From the NCBI GenBank assembly GCA_963580245.1, contig CAUZJO010000114.1, positions 1 through 15,831 of the forward strand: a stretch of 15,831 nucleotides of DNA, given 5' to 3'. The notes beneath the pieces are model-generated. The model searched no databases. It was not told where the DNA came from and saw only the letters and a list, made by a program, of their open reading frames with translations. Below, piece by piece: positions 1 to 7,773 of this stretch; position 1 is the stretch's first letter; each line of letters starts with the position of its first letter. Source of the stretch: CAUZJO01 sp963580245 (lineage in GTDB: Bacteria > Sumerlaeota > Sumerlaeia > MVZB01). A program made the translations under genes and the position numbers.

Positions 1-19
1 TAACCAGGTTGAATCGTAA

Positions 20-199
20 TCAAAGAGTGACCCCACCATTCACCTCGTGATGAAAGCCAAGTGAATCGGGATGAATCCCGAGGACTTGAAGTATCTTTCG
101 CACGGATTCAATTTTGGCGAGGGACAGCCTAAAACGTGACTTCTTGCGGTTGCCATCGAATCGAGTTGAATGACATATCAACTGGCGTCCCACTGACAC
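20..199 (-). CDS. Doubtful small ORF downstream of the C25 peptidase gene
   Basis: This is a 59-codon open frame from a GTG to a TGA, starting 7 nt beyond the stop of the upstream peptidase gene on the same strand. Its product would be basic in the middle (GNRKKSRFRLSLAKIESVRK) and ends in GGVTL. I do not recognise it. It could be a small gene co-transcribed with the peptidase, a relic of a larger gene, or chance. There is no clear Shine-Dalgarno sequence, so confidence is low. Confidence 0.15.
   Translation of the reverse strand: MSVGRQLICHSTRFDGNRKKSRFRLSLAKIESVRKILQVLGIHPDSLGFHHEVNGGVTL
66..81. repeat. Small perfect inverted repeat downstream of the C25 gene
   Basis: TCGGGA at 66-71 and TCCCGA at 76-81 can pair around a TGAA loop. 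The hairpin lies 3' of the minus-strand peptidase gene but has no T-tract on either side, so it is at best a weak transcript end. It also falls inside the doubtful 59-codon ORF. Confidence 0.25.
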
Positions 200-206
200 C
201 TGTCAA

Positions 207-2855
207 TCACATGGCGGTTAAACTCGTGGCCTTTTCAATCAGGGTGCCGCCTGAATAAGTCTGATTCCCGTCACCGGCGACATATCCCACCACGCGTAGA
301 TTTCGATCCGCGCCCTCATTTTCAATATCAAATTTAAGTTTACCTTTGGGCTCCTCGACCGACTGGGTCCATTCGGCGACCAGTTTTTCATCCTGGTCAA
401 GCAGGCTGATCTTCAGCTCCACGGGACAGGCGACGTCCGCCGGAAGTTCGTAGTCGAGCTTAATCACGCGGTCTTGCACGTCGATGATCGCATCACTCAA
501 TACCAATTCGTTGCGAGGAAGATGGAACTCCAAAGACGGGTCTCCCAACAGAATATAAGTGTTCGCGTTCGCGGTCCGCAGGGCTCGTTTTGCCGACATG
601 AAATGGTCCCCCAGGCGGTCGAACCGGTTCTCACGCAGGGTACGCATGATGGCCTGCAAAAACAGAGAGTTCAGACTTGAATGACTTCGCTGGCTGGCCC
701 CGATCACCGCGATGGCTCCGCCGGCGGAATTCATAAATATTTCACCCAGGGTCTGAGCAACGTGCGGGTCATCAAATTTATTGGTGTAGCACGTCAGGGC
801 GAAAACAAGCGAAGGTCGGTCGAGATTCTCGAGACTCTCCACGTGCCCTTGATCGAAGAGATGCGCTCGGAAAAACTCCCCGTTCATCGCGGGGCCCACT
901 TCCCAAACGGTTCCACCCCCGTGTCCAAAAAAAGTTGTGATCAAGTTCCCGGCATTGAATTGATCGATGATGTTATCGGTGAGTTCCCGATGATATTGCG
1001 TCGAAGCGCGGTCGGACTCGGTCTTGATGAGGTTGACGCGGTAATTCGGATGCGCGAAGTGTTTGATCATGACGTCGGCATCCTTATTCGCCCATGACTC
1101 GGAAGCGGCGATGACAAGGAATTGAGAGCGCCAATGATCACGGTTTTCCCCGCTTTCGTAGACGATGACCTTTTGAATGATGTTCTGCAGCTGTTCGCTC
1201 GTGGTCACCGAGAAGCGCCCCACCGCCACGACCGGCGGCTTACCGACGTCCTCGAAGTTCGCGTAGAAATTATCGTCCGCGGGCTTTCCGCTATGATGAT
1301 AAGAATAGGCGGGCAAGTATGACTTGTATTTGGCGACCAGGTTCGAATCTCCCACCAGCAGCAGGTATTTCAGCATGGGTTCGGGCTGACTGGAGTAGAC
1401 GTACTCCACGTAGTCCCGCAACGCCTGACAGGTGGCGTAACCGGCGGTTCTTTCGTTGTAAATATCGCCTATATCGACCATATGCGCCTTGAGACCGCGC
1501 TTCTGTTTCCACTCGATGAACGGACGCAGTATCTTGCGGAACTTCGCATGGGTGAGGATCAACATATCACAGTCGACCGGTTGCTGGAAGAGTCCGCGCG
1601 GGAACGTCCGCTCCAGTCTAGACGGGGTCCGGACAGATTGTTTATCGAAGGCCACAATTGTTTTCTTGCCGCGTTCTACTCGCAGATCAACTCCATAAGT
1701 CTCGGCGTTCATCTCCTTGAACGACCAATCCGTGAATACTTCGTTGGCCGCCAGGTCAAAGACATAAGGCTCTGTCCCCTGGAAATTGCGGATGGTCAGA
1801 GGCAGCTCTTGGCCACCATCCTCATTTATCAAGAACTCACTGTAACCCTCGTGGACTTTCGCGTATTGCTTAAACTCAACATCAAACCAATCCAGCACCA
1901 CCACTTCCAGTTTGAGCTTTCGTTTCGCGCCGGAGCCGGAGCCTGCGGTTCGACCGGGAGGATTCAGCTTGAAGGTTAACGAGTTTTCTCCCGATTTGAG
2001 CGCTCCGGCTGGAATTTTGAGTTCAGCCGTATACTTTTGGGGTCGATTCCATTCGAAATCGCGGGAGTGTTGACCGTTTACATCGACGGTCACCTTGTGT
2101 TTCAACGTTTGCCGAATACCCCCAACGTCGCTCACGCCGACCAGTCGGATTCTTATCCGGCCTTCAGTGTCAGGAACGAGTTCGGGTAGAACGAATGGGA
2201 GGGTGAGCCTGCTGCTCGTTTGGCCACTGTGCGGAAACGACAGTTTCTTCCAGAACAGAGAGTCCGTCGCCGGATCCGTCTCGTCGCCCGCATCCTGCTC
2301 ATCGGCCTCTTGTACAAACTCCCAGATGGAATCTCTTTCAAAGTGTTCGCGACCTTCGACCACGCAGAGCGGGAACCGCTCGGGATCGTCAACGACCCTC
2401 AACACCCGCACCGCCTTCTTCTTGAAGCGGACGGGTCTGTAAGACGAACGGGCCAAGTGAAGCATGAACGATTGCGACGCCGGATAGTAGTCCTTGCGGA
2501 TATTGAGATACGGCTCTTCCTCGCTTTTGACCCCTTGGGCGAAAAAGTAGAGCGCATCAGCAGGGTCCATGTATTCGTTCCCAGAATTTAGAAAATAAAA
2601 CGGGATCGATTCGTTCTGATGGACCAGGGCCATTCGAGTGACATCAATGTCTTCAAGCGGGATGCCCAGCTTGGCCAGTTGATCACCCAAAATACGGTGC
2701 ATGCCGCGCTCGACGCACGTGATCTTGACGGCGCCGAGCGGCTTTGTTTTTTCAACCGCGTCGCGCGCGGTCCGGGGCGCCTCCTGCGTGCACGCGGTGC
2801 ATAGTATCCATATCCACAGCGGCAAGCCATATCGTGCAATTCCGGTCTTTCTCAT
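207..2855 (-). CDS. Peptidase C25 (gingipain-type) lipoprotein
   Basis: This is an 882-aa exported cysteine peptidase. The N-terminus has MRK, a hydrophobic stretch and a lipobox-like LCTAC ending at Cys22, so a lipid-anchored envelope protein is likely, although Cys at -3 is unusual. Residues about 25-420 look like beta-rich pro/accessory domains and include the DWFDVEF strand often seen before C25 domains. The C25 domain spans about 426-780. It contains the LLLVGDSN strand, the catalytic His in FFGHGGG (His645) and the catalytic Cys in FALTCYTNKFDDP (Cys689), and closes with ILLGDPSLEF. A short beta-like domain follows, about 785-882. I see no type IX sorting domain. Codon use is AT-richer than in rarA or lon. 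Nothing nearby identifies the substrate; a role in envelope protein processing or degradation of external protein is inferred. The chosen ATG matches the start of the signal sequence; AGGA lies about 13 nt upstream, a weak ribosome site. Confidence 0.88.
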   Translation of the reverse strand: MRKTGIARYGLPLWIWILCTACTQEAPRTARDAVEKTKPLGAVKITCVERGMHRILGDQLAKLGIPLEDIDVTRMALVHQNESIPFYFLNSGNEYMDPADALYFFAQGVKSEEEPYLNIRKDYYPASQSFMLHLARSSYRPVRFKKKAVRVLRVVDDPERFPLCVVEGREHFERDSIWEFVQEADEQDAGDETDPATDSLFWKKLSFPHSGQTSSRLTLPFVLPELVPDTEGRIRIRLVGVSDVGGIRQTLKHKVTVDVNGQHSRDFEWNRPQKYTAELKIPAGALKSGENSLTFKLNPPGRTAGSGSGAKRKLKLEVVVLDWFDVEFKQYAKVHEGYSEFLINEDGGQELPLTIRNFQGTEPYVFDLAANEVFTDWSFKEMNAETYGVDLRVERGKKTIVAFDKQSVRTPSRLERTFPRGLFQQPVDCDMLILTHAKFRKILRPFIEWKQKRGLKAHMVDIGDIYNERTAGYATCQALRDYVEYVYSSQPEPMLKYLLLVGDSNLVAKYKSYLPAYSYHHSGKPADDNFYANFEDVGKPPVVAVGRFSVTTSEQLQNIIQKVIVYESGENRDHWRSQFLVIAASESWANKDADVMIKHFAHPNYRVNLIKTESDRASTQYHRELTDNIIDQFNAGNLITTFFGHGGGTVWEVGPAMNGEFFRAHLFDQGHVESLENLDRPSLVFALTCYTNKFDDPHVAQTLGEIFMNSAGGAIAVIGASQRSHSSLNSLFLQAIMRTLRENRFDRLGDHFMSAKRALRTANANTYILLGDPSLEFHLPRNELVLSDAIIDVQDRVIKLDYELPADVACPVELKISLLDQDEKLVAEWTQSVEEPKGKLKFDIENEGADRNLRVVGYVAGDGNQTYSGGTLIEKATSLTAM

Positions 2856-3241
2856 CGCGAGTGATATGTCCTATTCAATATGCTCAAGTCAGACCACATT
2901 GTTTCGTTTTTCGGGATTAGAATCAAGGGGATTGATCCATCCCTATCCTCGACCAGTACCCGGTCGCGCCTCATACGCCGAGGCACGTTTTGATTAACGT
3001 CAAAAAGATGGACATTAACGGATGATCGGAGGATAATAAATCCAGAGACGGTGAAACGAAATAGCCGGGCACATGAGAAACATCTGCGGGATCTTTCAGC
3101 CCCTCATGGATCTCAATATCGAAGAAGAAAAGAAGCCAATGCCCCTGTTCCTCCGTGTCAAGTGTGTGGTCTTTTTTGCGCTTAGAATCCTGCTCAGGAT
3201 GTCCATGTCCGCGTATTTGCGGAAGTTAGGCGGGGCAATAC
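2856..3241. other. Long non-coding or degenerate stretch
   Basis: This AT-richer stretch lies upstream of the minus-strand peptidase gene and must hold that gene's promoter, but I find no convincing -35/-10 pair. A 60-codon plus-strand frame at 3073-3255 has no ribosome site and no recognisable motif, and its end overlaps the next ORF out of frame. I treat the stretch as intergenic, possibly decayed, DNA. Confidence 0.4.
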
Positions 3242-3406
3242 ATGGGCGAGCTTGAGCGAATCGGATTCGAGGCCGAGTCGGAGAGCGAACTCTTCCTCTT
3301 GGAGCTGGCGTCGCTCGAAGAGTGGGTCGGGTCGCCCGAAGTTTCACGGAAAGTCCGGCAGGCACTCGCGGACCCGGAAGGTTTCAATGAACGAATAATG
3401 AGATGA
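3242..3406 (+). CDS. Small acidic unknown protein, first of a coupled pair
   Basis: This 54-codon frame opens at an ATG preceded by a TAG 15 nt upstream in the same frame and by a purine stretch (AGGCGGGG) at plausible ribosome-site distance. The product is strongly acidic at the N-terminus (MGELERIGFEAESESELFLLEL), with a helix-like leucine pattern, then EVSRKVRQALADPEGFNE. I do not recognise the family. Its TGA overlaps the ATG of the next frame as ATGA, a typical sign of translational coupling and the main reason to take both seriously. It reads towards rarA. Confidence 0.4.
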   Translation: MGELERIGFEAESESELFLLELASLEEWVGSPEVSRKVRQALADPEGFNERIMR

Positions 3407-3650
3407 CGCCGGCAGAGAAGGCGTTGCATCGGTCGGCCTTCGGCCGCAGTTAAGTGCCAATACGTTCGACGAAGAGATCGGTAAGAAGGCCCTGGAACGG
3501 ATTGCGCGGCTGCGCCACTACTACGATCTGAGCCATAGCGAGAACCGCTGCTTTACCTTCGATCAACCCGAGGATCAGATCGACAATGAGCTGGACCTGG
3601 GCGGAATGCGCATCCGCCAGGACAAGCAAGGCCGCATGACTTTCGGTTAG
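3403..3650 (+). pseudogene. Frameshifted unknown small gene, second of a coupled pair
   Basis: The ATG overlaps the upstream stop (ATGA). The first frame encodes MTPAEKALHRSAFGRS and stops at TAA 3451-3453. From about 3430 the neighbouring (-1) frame is open to TAG 3648-3650 and looks like real protein: NTFDEEIGKKALERIARL, then YDLSHSENRCF, DQPEDQIDNELDLGG and a basic tail RIRQDKQGRMTF. Joining the frames near 3430-3455 gives one protein of about 82 aa. The simplest reading is a single-base deletion or sequencing error near the GGCCTTCGGCC palindrome. A programmed frameshift is less likely because no slippery heptamer is visible. I do not recognise the family. The antisense frame at 3450-3695 is taken as a shadow. 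Confidence 0.4.
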
Positions 3651-3752
3651 TCGCCCCTGGGTGACGGTCTGCTCAAGCGCGCGGACTCCGCGCACCTTGG
3701 CTCATCTCCGCCGATCGGTATCATCTCGCGTCGCGTCTTGTCTCCGCGCCAT

Positions 3753-3768
3753 CCAGATGCCCAGATGC
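3753..3768. repeat. 8-bp tandem duplication upstream of rarA
   Basis: CCAGATGC occurs twice head to tail (3753-3760 and 3761-3768) in the untranslated region between the frameshifted small gene and rarA. It is visible directly. No function is suggested; slippage is the usual origin. Confidence 0.5.
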
Positions 3769-3828
3769 CACAACTTCACCCTTCCATATTGATCCTTCGT
3801 TCCTGATCCTCCACCCTGTTGCATCACG

Positions 3829-5211
3829 ATGGACTTCTTCGGCCAGAGCCCGCCCGCAAAGTCGCGGCCCAAATCTGACGCGCCCGCGACGGCCCGTCCG
3901 CCGCTGGCCGAGCGGATGCGGCCTCGATCGTTTGAGGACTGGGTCGGCCAGGCGGATGTGGCGGGCCCGGACGCGCCGCTCAGGCGGATGCTCGAGCTGG
4001 GGGAGTTCCCCTCGCTGGTCCTGTGGGGGCCGCCCGGGTGTGGCAAGACCACCCTCGCGCGCCTGATCGCGTCCCGATCGGAGATGGCGTTTCAGCCGCT
4101 GAGCGCGGTGACGTCCGGGGTCAAGGACGTCAAGGCCGTCATCGAAGAGGCCAAAGGTCGCCTCGGCCTGGGCGGGCGCCGCACGCTGCTCTTCATCGAC
4201 GAAGTCCACCGCTTCAACAAGGCCCAGCAAGACGCCTTCCTGCCCCACGTCGAGGACGGCACGATCGTCCTGATCGGCGCGACGACCGAAAACCCCTCCT
4301 TCTCGATCATCGCCCCACTCCTCTCGCGCTGCCGAGTGCTGACGCTGACGGTGCTGGACGAAACCGAGCTGGTCAACATCATGGGCCGGGCGCTGGAGGA
4401 CGGCGAGCGCGGGCTTGGCAAGGAAGGCTGGCGGGCCGAGCCGGCGCTGCTCGATCGGATCGCCGGTCTCAGCGACGGCGACGCGCGGCGTGCGTTGACG
4501 CTGTTGGAACAATGCGCCACGCTCGCCCGCGCCGAGGGCGGACCGGATCAGGGCGGACCGGACAGGGGCCGCGAACTCACCGTCGAGGCGCTCTCCAATC
4601 TGCTGCGGCGCGAGCAGTTGCTCTACGACCGTTCGGGCGAGGAGCACTTCAACCTCATCAGCGCCTTCCACAAGAGCATGCGCGCCTCCGATCCCGACGC
4701 GGCGGTCTACTGGCTGTTCCGCATGCTCGAGGCCGGCGAGGATCCGCTGTGGATCGCCCGGCGCATCGTCGCCGCCGCCTCCGAGGATGTCGGCATGGCC
4801 GACCCTCAGGCCCTCCAGGTCGCCGTCGCCGCGCTGCACGGTTACCAGTTCCTCGGTCTGCCCGAGGGCGAGCTGCCGCTGGCGCACGCCGCGATCTACG
4901 TCGCCACCGCCCCCAAGAGCAACAGCGTGAACGAAGCTCGGGGCGCGGCCAAACAGGCCGTCAAGGACCAAGGCCCCCTCCCCGTCCCGCTTCACCTGCG
5001 CAACGCCCCCACCGGCCTGATGAAAGACCTCGGCTACGGCCGCGACTACACCTACGACCACCAGGCCCCCGACCACTACTCCGGCCAACCCTGTCTCCCC
5101 GAAGCACTCGGCGGAAAAAACCTGTATCGCCCCGGCGATCTCGGCTTCGAAAAGGAGATCAAACGACGGATGGAGGGGTGGAACAAAAGGAGGAAAAACA
5201 AACCAACATAG
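3829..5211 (+). CDS. rarA: Replication-associated recombination protein A (AAA+ ATPase)
   Basis: This 460-aa protein is the RarA/MgsA/WRNIP1-family AAA+ ATPase, related to clamp loaders, which acts at stalled replication forks. Visible motifs are the N-terminal LAERMRPRSFEDWVGQ, Walker A GPPGCGKTT (67-75), Walker B LLFIDEVHRFNK (120-131), sensor 1 GATTENPSF (150-158), the arginine-finger region LLSRCR (164-169) and sensor 2 DARRAL (218-223). The C-terminal tetramerisation region is present, with ISAFHKSMRASDPDAA, AAASEDVGMADP and a typical end through DYTYDHQAPDHYSGQ. Length is normal, with a slightly long Lys/Arg/Pro N-terminal leader (1-24) that is poorly conserved in such proteins. A tiny internal duplication, GGPDQGGPDRG, sits at 237-247. 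No good ribosome site precedes the ATG, but the frame and motif positions support this start. The long open frames on the other strand and in +1 are GC-driven shadows. Confidence 0.95.
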   Translation: MDFFGQSPPAKSRPKSDAPATARPPLAERMRPRSFEDWVGQADVAGPDAPLRRMLELGEFPSLVLWGPPGCGKTTLARLIASRSEMAFQPLSAVTSGVKDVKAVIEEAKGRLGLGGRRTLLFIDEVHRFNKAQQDAFLPHVEDGTIVLIGATTENPSFSIIAPLLSRCRVLTLTVLDETELVNIMGRALEDGERGLGKEGWRAEPALLDRIAGLSDGDARRALTLLEQCATLARAEGGPDQGGPDRGRELTVEALSNLLRREQLLYDRSGEEHFNLISAFHKSMRASDPDAAVYWLFRMLEAGEDPLWIARRIVAAASEDVGMADPQALQVAVAALHGYQFLGLPEGELPLAHAAIYVATAPKSNSVNEARGAAKQAVKDQGPLPVPLHLRNAPTGLMKDLGYGRDYTYDHQAPDHYSGQPCLPEALGGKNLYRPGDLGFEKEIKRRMEGWNKRRKNKPT

Positions 5212-5263
5212 GCGCGTTGGAGCGTATCCAAATAGCAACAAATCGACTTCAGCGAAGACCGTT

Positions 5264-5665
5264 GTGTATTTCCTGCCACACGCGATGAAGGAACTCCTTA
5301 AGAAACACTACAGTGACATTGAAGACCAGACACTGTCATTCGTTGCCCACGACAGAAAGGAAAAGGAGATCGTTGAGTTTGTCACGGAACATTTTGATTT
5401 TCTCGATCGATTTGGACGGCGCATCGCAACGGGTGCAACGGGTAGCTTGCTTCACGGACCCGGAATTGAGTGGGTTAAAGAACGCATTCGCCCGACACAA
5501 AAACTGCTAGAAAAGCTCCACTTGGTTGGTGATTGGATTTCACTTCAACCGCGTTCAGGACCATGCGGCAGAGATGTTCAAATCGCGGACTTTAGCCTCG
5601 AGGGCAGGCGCCAGAAGGTTTTGCTACGGGGACTATTTAAGACCTCCAGGATTCCCTTGTTTTGA
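5264..5665 (+). pseudogene. mgsA: Methylglyoxal synthase-like gene, C-terminal third lost
   Basis: Methylglyoxal synthase converts dihydroxyacetone phosphate to methylglyoxal and phosphate. Residues 24-118 match that fold: LSFVAHDRKEKEIVEFV with the conserved His (29), the phosphate-binding IATGATGSLL (54-63), and SGPCGRDVQIADFSLEGR with the catalytic-type Asp (104). The usual GGD is GRD here. After about residue 118 (nt 5618) the similarity ends. The expected FFxDPL...HDPDVxALLR part with the second active-site His is absent; the frame instead runs into unrelated sequence and stops at 5663-5665. Frame 0 continues open there (FERRC, RKSRSLCISEW) and may hold a scrambled remnant of the tail, so frameshift decay is likely. 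Codon use is AT-richer than the neighbours, suggesting transfer or relaxed selection. The start is uncertain: GTG 5264 or ATG 5285, neither with a clear ribosome site. It lies 52 nt after rarA. Confidence 0.65.
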
Positions 5666-5773
5666 GCGCCGATGCGCGGCATATCGGAAATCGAGGTCAT
5701 TGTGCATCTCCGAATGGTTCGGTATGAACGGAATGTGGAGGGCCGGCCCCGTTTTTCCATTTGCTTTTTGGGG

Positions 5774-5780
5774 GAAGGAA
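5774..5780 (+). promoter_or_regulatory. Strong Shine-Dalgarno deciding the start at 5787
   Basis: The purine run GGGGGAAGGAA ends 6 nt before the ATG at 5787. It is one of the best ribosome sites in the window and favours this start over the downstream ATG at 5835 and over the much longer open frame that begins inside the methylglyoxal synthase relic. Confidence 0.6.
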
Positions 5781-5786
5781 CCGATC

Positions 5787-7025
5787 ATGGATATAGGCAA
5801 GGGGAAGATATGCAACGCGCGGCAGGCCACGGCGATGAGTGATCCACAGCATCCAATCAAAATGCCCGGCCGCTCCATTCGCACTTTCGTCTGGGACTTC
5901 GCCGATGAGGGGGTCCACGAGGTGCTGGAGCGGTTGGCCGAGAGCGGCGTCGACGGCGTCCACCTGGCCTTGGCCTATCACGGCGGCCGTTTCTACTGCC
6001 CGCATAACCCGAAACGCACGCTTATCCACGCGCCCGACGGGGTCCTTTACTTCCAGCCCTTGCTTTCCTGTTACGAGGGCATCCAGCCGCGGGTCCATCC
6101 GCAATACGGCAGCGGGGCGTTCGTCGCCCGCTTGCGCGACGCGGTCCACGAGTATGATATGGCTTTCTCCGCCTGGATCGTCCTGTGCAACAACATAACG
6201 CTCTCGACGGCTTACCCTGAAACCAATTGCGTCAATGCGACCGGCGACCGGCTCGAGGGGGCGTTGTGTCCCTCGAATCCGGAAGTGCGCGTTTACGCCC
6301 AAGCCCTGATCGAAGACCTGGCCCACCGGGTGGGCGTCGACGTGATCGAGATCGAGGACTTCGCCTTCCCGCCGCACCACTCCTACGTGGGGACGATCTG
6401 GCAGGATGCCCCGATCGGACCAGGGTTGGGTTACCTGCTCAGCCTGTGTTTCTGCGAACACTGCCGGCGGCGCGCCGAGGAGGTCAACATGGAAGTGGAC
6501 GACCTCATCTACCACGCCGAGCGGATGATCCGGGCGGGCCTGACGGGCGACATGACCGACCGGCGCATCTGCGACGAGATCGCCGACCCGTACACGCCGG
6601 TCTCGCGCTACGCCGAGGTCCGGGCCGAGACGGTCAAGACGCTACTGGACGAGCTGATCGAGGCCACCGAGGGCAGCCACGTGATGGCCCTGCAACTGAT
6701 CCTGCGCGAGCAACCCGACGACGCCTGGCGCTGGGGACAGGAGCTGCACGCCTTGCGTCAGCGCCGGCTGCACGCCACGCTTCAGACCGAGTCCAGCGCG
6801 TCGGCCACCTCGGCCTTCATCGGGCGCTATCTCGATTTGCTCCAGCTGGGTCACAATCTGGCCGCCGACATCAGCCTGAGCATCCCCGAGTGCGAGGACT
6901 ACACCCCCGCCGCGACGATCGAGGCGTGCATGGAGGCCGGCCTCGAACGCTTCATCTTCTCCCATTACGGACTAGCTCCCCTGGATATGCTTGACTGGAT
7001 CGGTGCCCTGGTCCGCAGCCGATGA
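5787..7025 (+). CDS. Probable TIM-barrel glycoside-hydrolase-like protein
   Basis: This 412-aa protein appears cytoplasmic, with no signal peptide or membrane span. It opens (31-62) with SIRTFVWDFADEGVHEVLERL then GVDGVHLALAYHGGRF, the alternating strand-helix pattern of an alpha/beta barrel. An acidic strand VDVIEIEDFAFP (184-195) is placed like a catalytic strand of glycosidase-type barrels. It is followed by LCFCEHCRRRA (220-230), a Cys cluster met in uncharacterised amylase/GH-like proteins. A second strand, HVMALQLILREQPDD, and a late FIFSHYGLAPLDML complete the barrel pattern. I recognise the general family type, not a substrate; enzymatic activity is inferred. Start ATG 5787 has a strong ribosome site; ATG 5835 (MSDPQHP) is the alternative and loses only 16 residues. 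Its TGA overlaps the ispD start as ATGA, so the two are translationally coupled, which may be only a transcriptional convenience. Confidence 0.7.
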   Translation: MDIGKGKICNARQATAMSDPQHPIKMPGRSIRTFVWDFADEGVHEVLERLAESGVDGVHLALAYHGGRFYCPHNPKRTLIHAPDGVLYFQPLLSCYEGIQPRVHPQYGSGAFVARLRDAVHEYDMAFSAWIVLCNNITLSTAYPETNCVNATGDRLEGALCPSNPEVRVYAQALIEDLAHRVGVDVIEIEDFAFPPHHSYVGTIWQDAPIGPGLGYLLSLCFCEHCRRRAEEVNMEVDDLIYHAERMIRAGLTGDMTDRRICDEIADPYTPVSRYAEVRAETVKTLLDELIEATEGSHVMALQLILREQPDDAWRWGQELHALRQRRLHATLQTESSASATSAFIGRYLDLLQLGHNLAADISLSIPECEDYTPAATIEACMEAGLERFIFSHYGLAPLDMLDWIGALVRSR

Positions 7026-7729
7026 GCGAGCCGCCCGCGACGCCGAAGGCCGGCGTGGTCATTCTGGCCGCCGGCGAGGGTCGCCGGTTACCCTCCGTGA
7101 GCCCAAAACAGTTCCTCGAGCTGGCCGGCCGACCCCTTTTCGCCTACAGCCTGGAGCTTTTCGACGCCCTGCCGTACGTCACCGAGATCGTGCTGGTGAT
7201 CCCCCGAGGGGGGCTGCCGGGGGAACACCGCGATCAGGTGATCGGGCTGGATCACCGCCTCACGGAGACGACGGGCGGGGAGCGGCGCCAGGACTCGGCG
7301 GCTGCGGGGCTCGGCATGTTACATGAGCCCTGCGACGTGGCGCTGGTCCACGACGCGGCCCGGCCGTTCGCCGCCCCGAAGGCCATCGGGAGGCTGGTGG
7401 TGGCCGCCGATCGGACGGGGGGAGGCCTTTTGGCCGTGCCGGCATCCGATACGGTCAAGCTCGCCGGTTCCGAGCGATACGTCGCGGAGACGCTGGACCG
7501 CGAACGGGTCTGGCTGGCCCAGACGCCCCAGGCCATCCGCGCCGATCTGGTCGATCAGGTGATTGAAGAGTTAAGACGGCCCGACTTGAACGTGACCGAC
7601 GAAGCCGCCGTGCTCGAGCGGCTTGGCGTGCCGGTCGCTCTGGTCGAAGGCGACCGGCGGAACTTCAAGATCACGACCCCCGGGGACCTCGCCCACGCCG
7701 AGGCTATCCTCGCGCAAGAGAAAACCTAA
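7022..7729 (+). CDS. ispD: 2-C-methyl-D-erythritol 4-phosphate cytidylyltransferase
   Basis: IspD transfers CMP from CTP to methylerythritol phosphate, the third step of the MEP route to isoprenoid precursors, in the cytoplasm. The 235-aa length is typical. Motifs seen are the nucleotide-binding VVILAAGEGRR (12-22) and SPKQFLELAGRPL (27-39), GGERRQDSAAAGL (85-97), VHDAARPF (109-116), AVPASDTVKLA, the LDRERVWLAQTPQAI segment, TDEAAVLE and the C-terminal NFKITTPGDLAHAE. The usual Met-Gly after the first Arg pair is replaced by LPSV, a modest deviation in the P-loop. The ATG overlaps the previous stop (ATGA). The gene converges with the response-regulator gene 44 nt away. No other MEP gene is in the window. 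Confidence 0.94.
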   Translation: MSEPPATPKAGVVILAAGEGRRLPSVSPKQFLELAGRPLFAYSLELFDALPYVTEIVLVIPRGGLPGEHRDQVIGLDHRLTETTGGERRQDSAAAGLGMLHEPCDVALVHDAARPFAAPKAIGRLVVAADRTGGGLLAVPASDTVKLAGSERYVAETLDRERVWLAQTPQAIRADLVDQVIEELRRPDLNVTDEAAVLERLGVPVALVEGDRRNFKITTPGDLAHAEAILAQEKT

Positions 7730-7773
7730 AGGGATTGGCCAGGGCGAGTGCCTTTATCAGAGTGAAGCTGGGT

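Noticed and set aside
3430..3455. Programmed -1 ribosomal frameshift joining the two frames of the small gene
   Set aside because: No X XXY YYZ slippery heptamer is present; a missing base is the simpler explanation.
3721..5241. 506-codon open frame on the minus strand
   Set aside because: It lies fully antisense to rarA, whose AAA+ motifs are unmistakable. Its open length follows from the high GC content and its product shows no recognisable domain.
4023..5288. 421-codon Arg-rich plus-strand frame
   Set aside because: It is an out-of-frame shadow of rarA with low-complexity Arg/Pro/Ala composition.
5697..6515. 272-codon minus-strand frame
   Set aside because: It is antisense to the barrel-protein gene, which has better codon bias and a strong ribosome site.
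7727..7756. TAAAGG / CCTTTA inverted repeat between ispD and the response regulator, as a terminator
   Set aside because: The stem is 6 bp, AT-rich and with an 18-nt loop; no T-tract follows on either strand.
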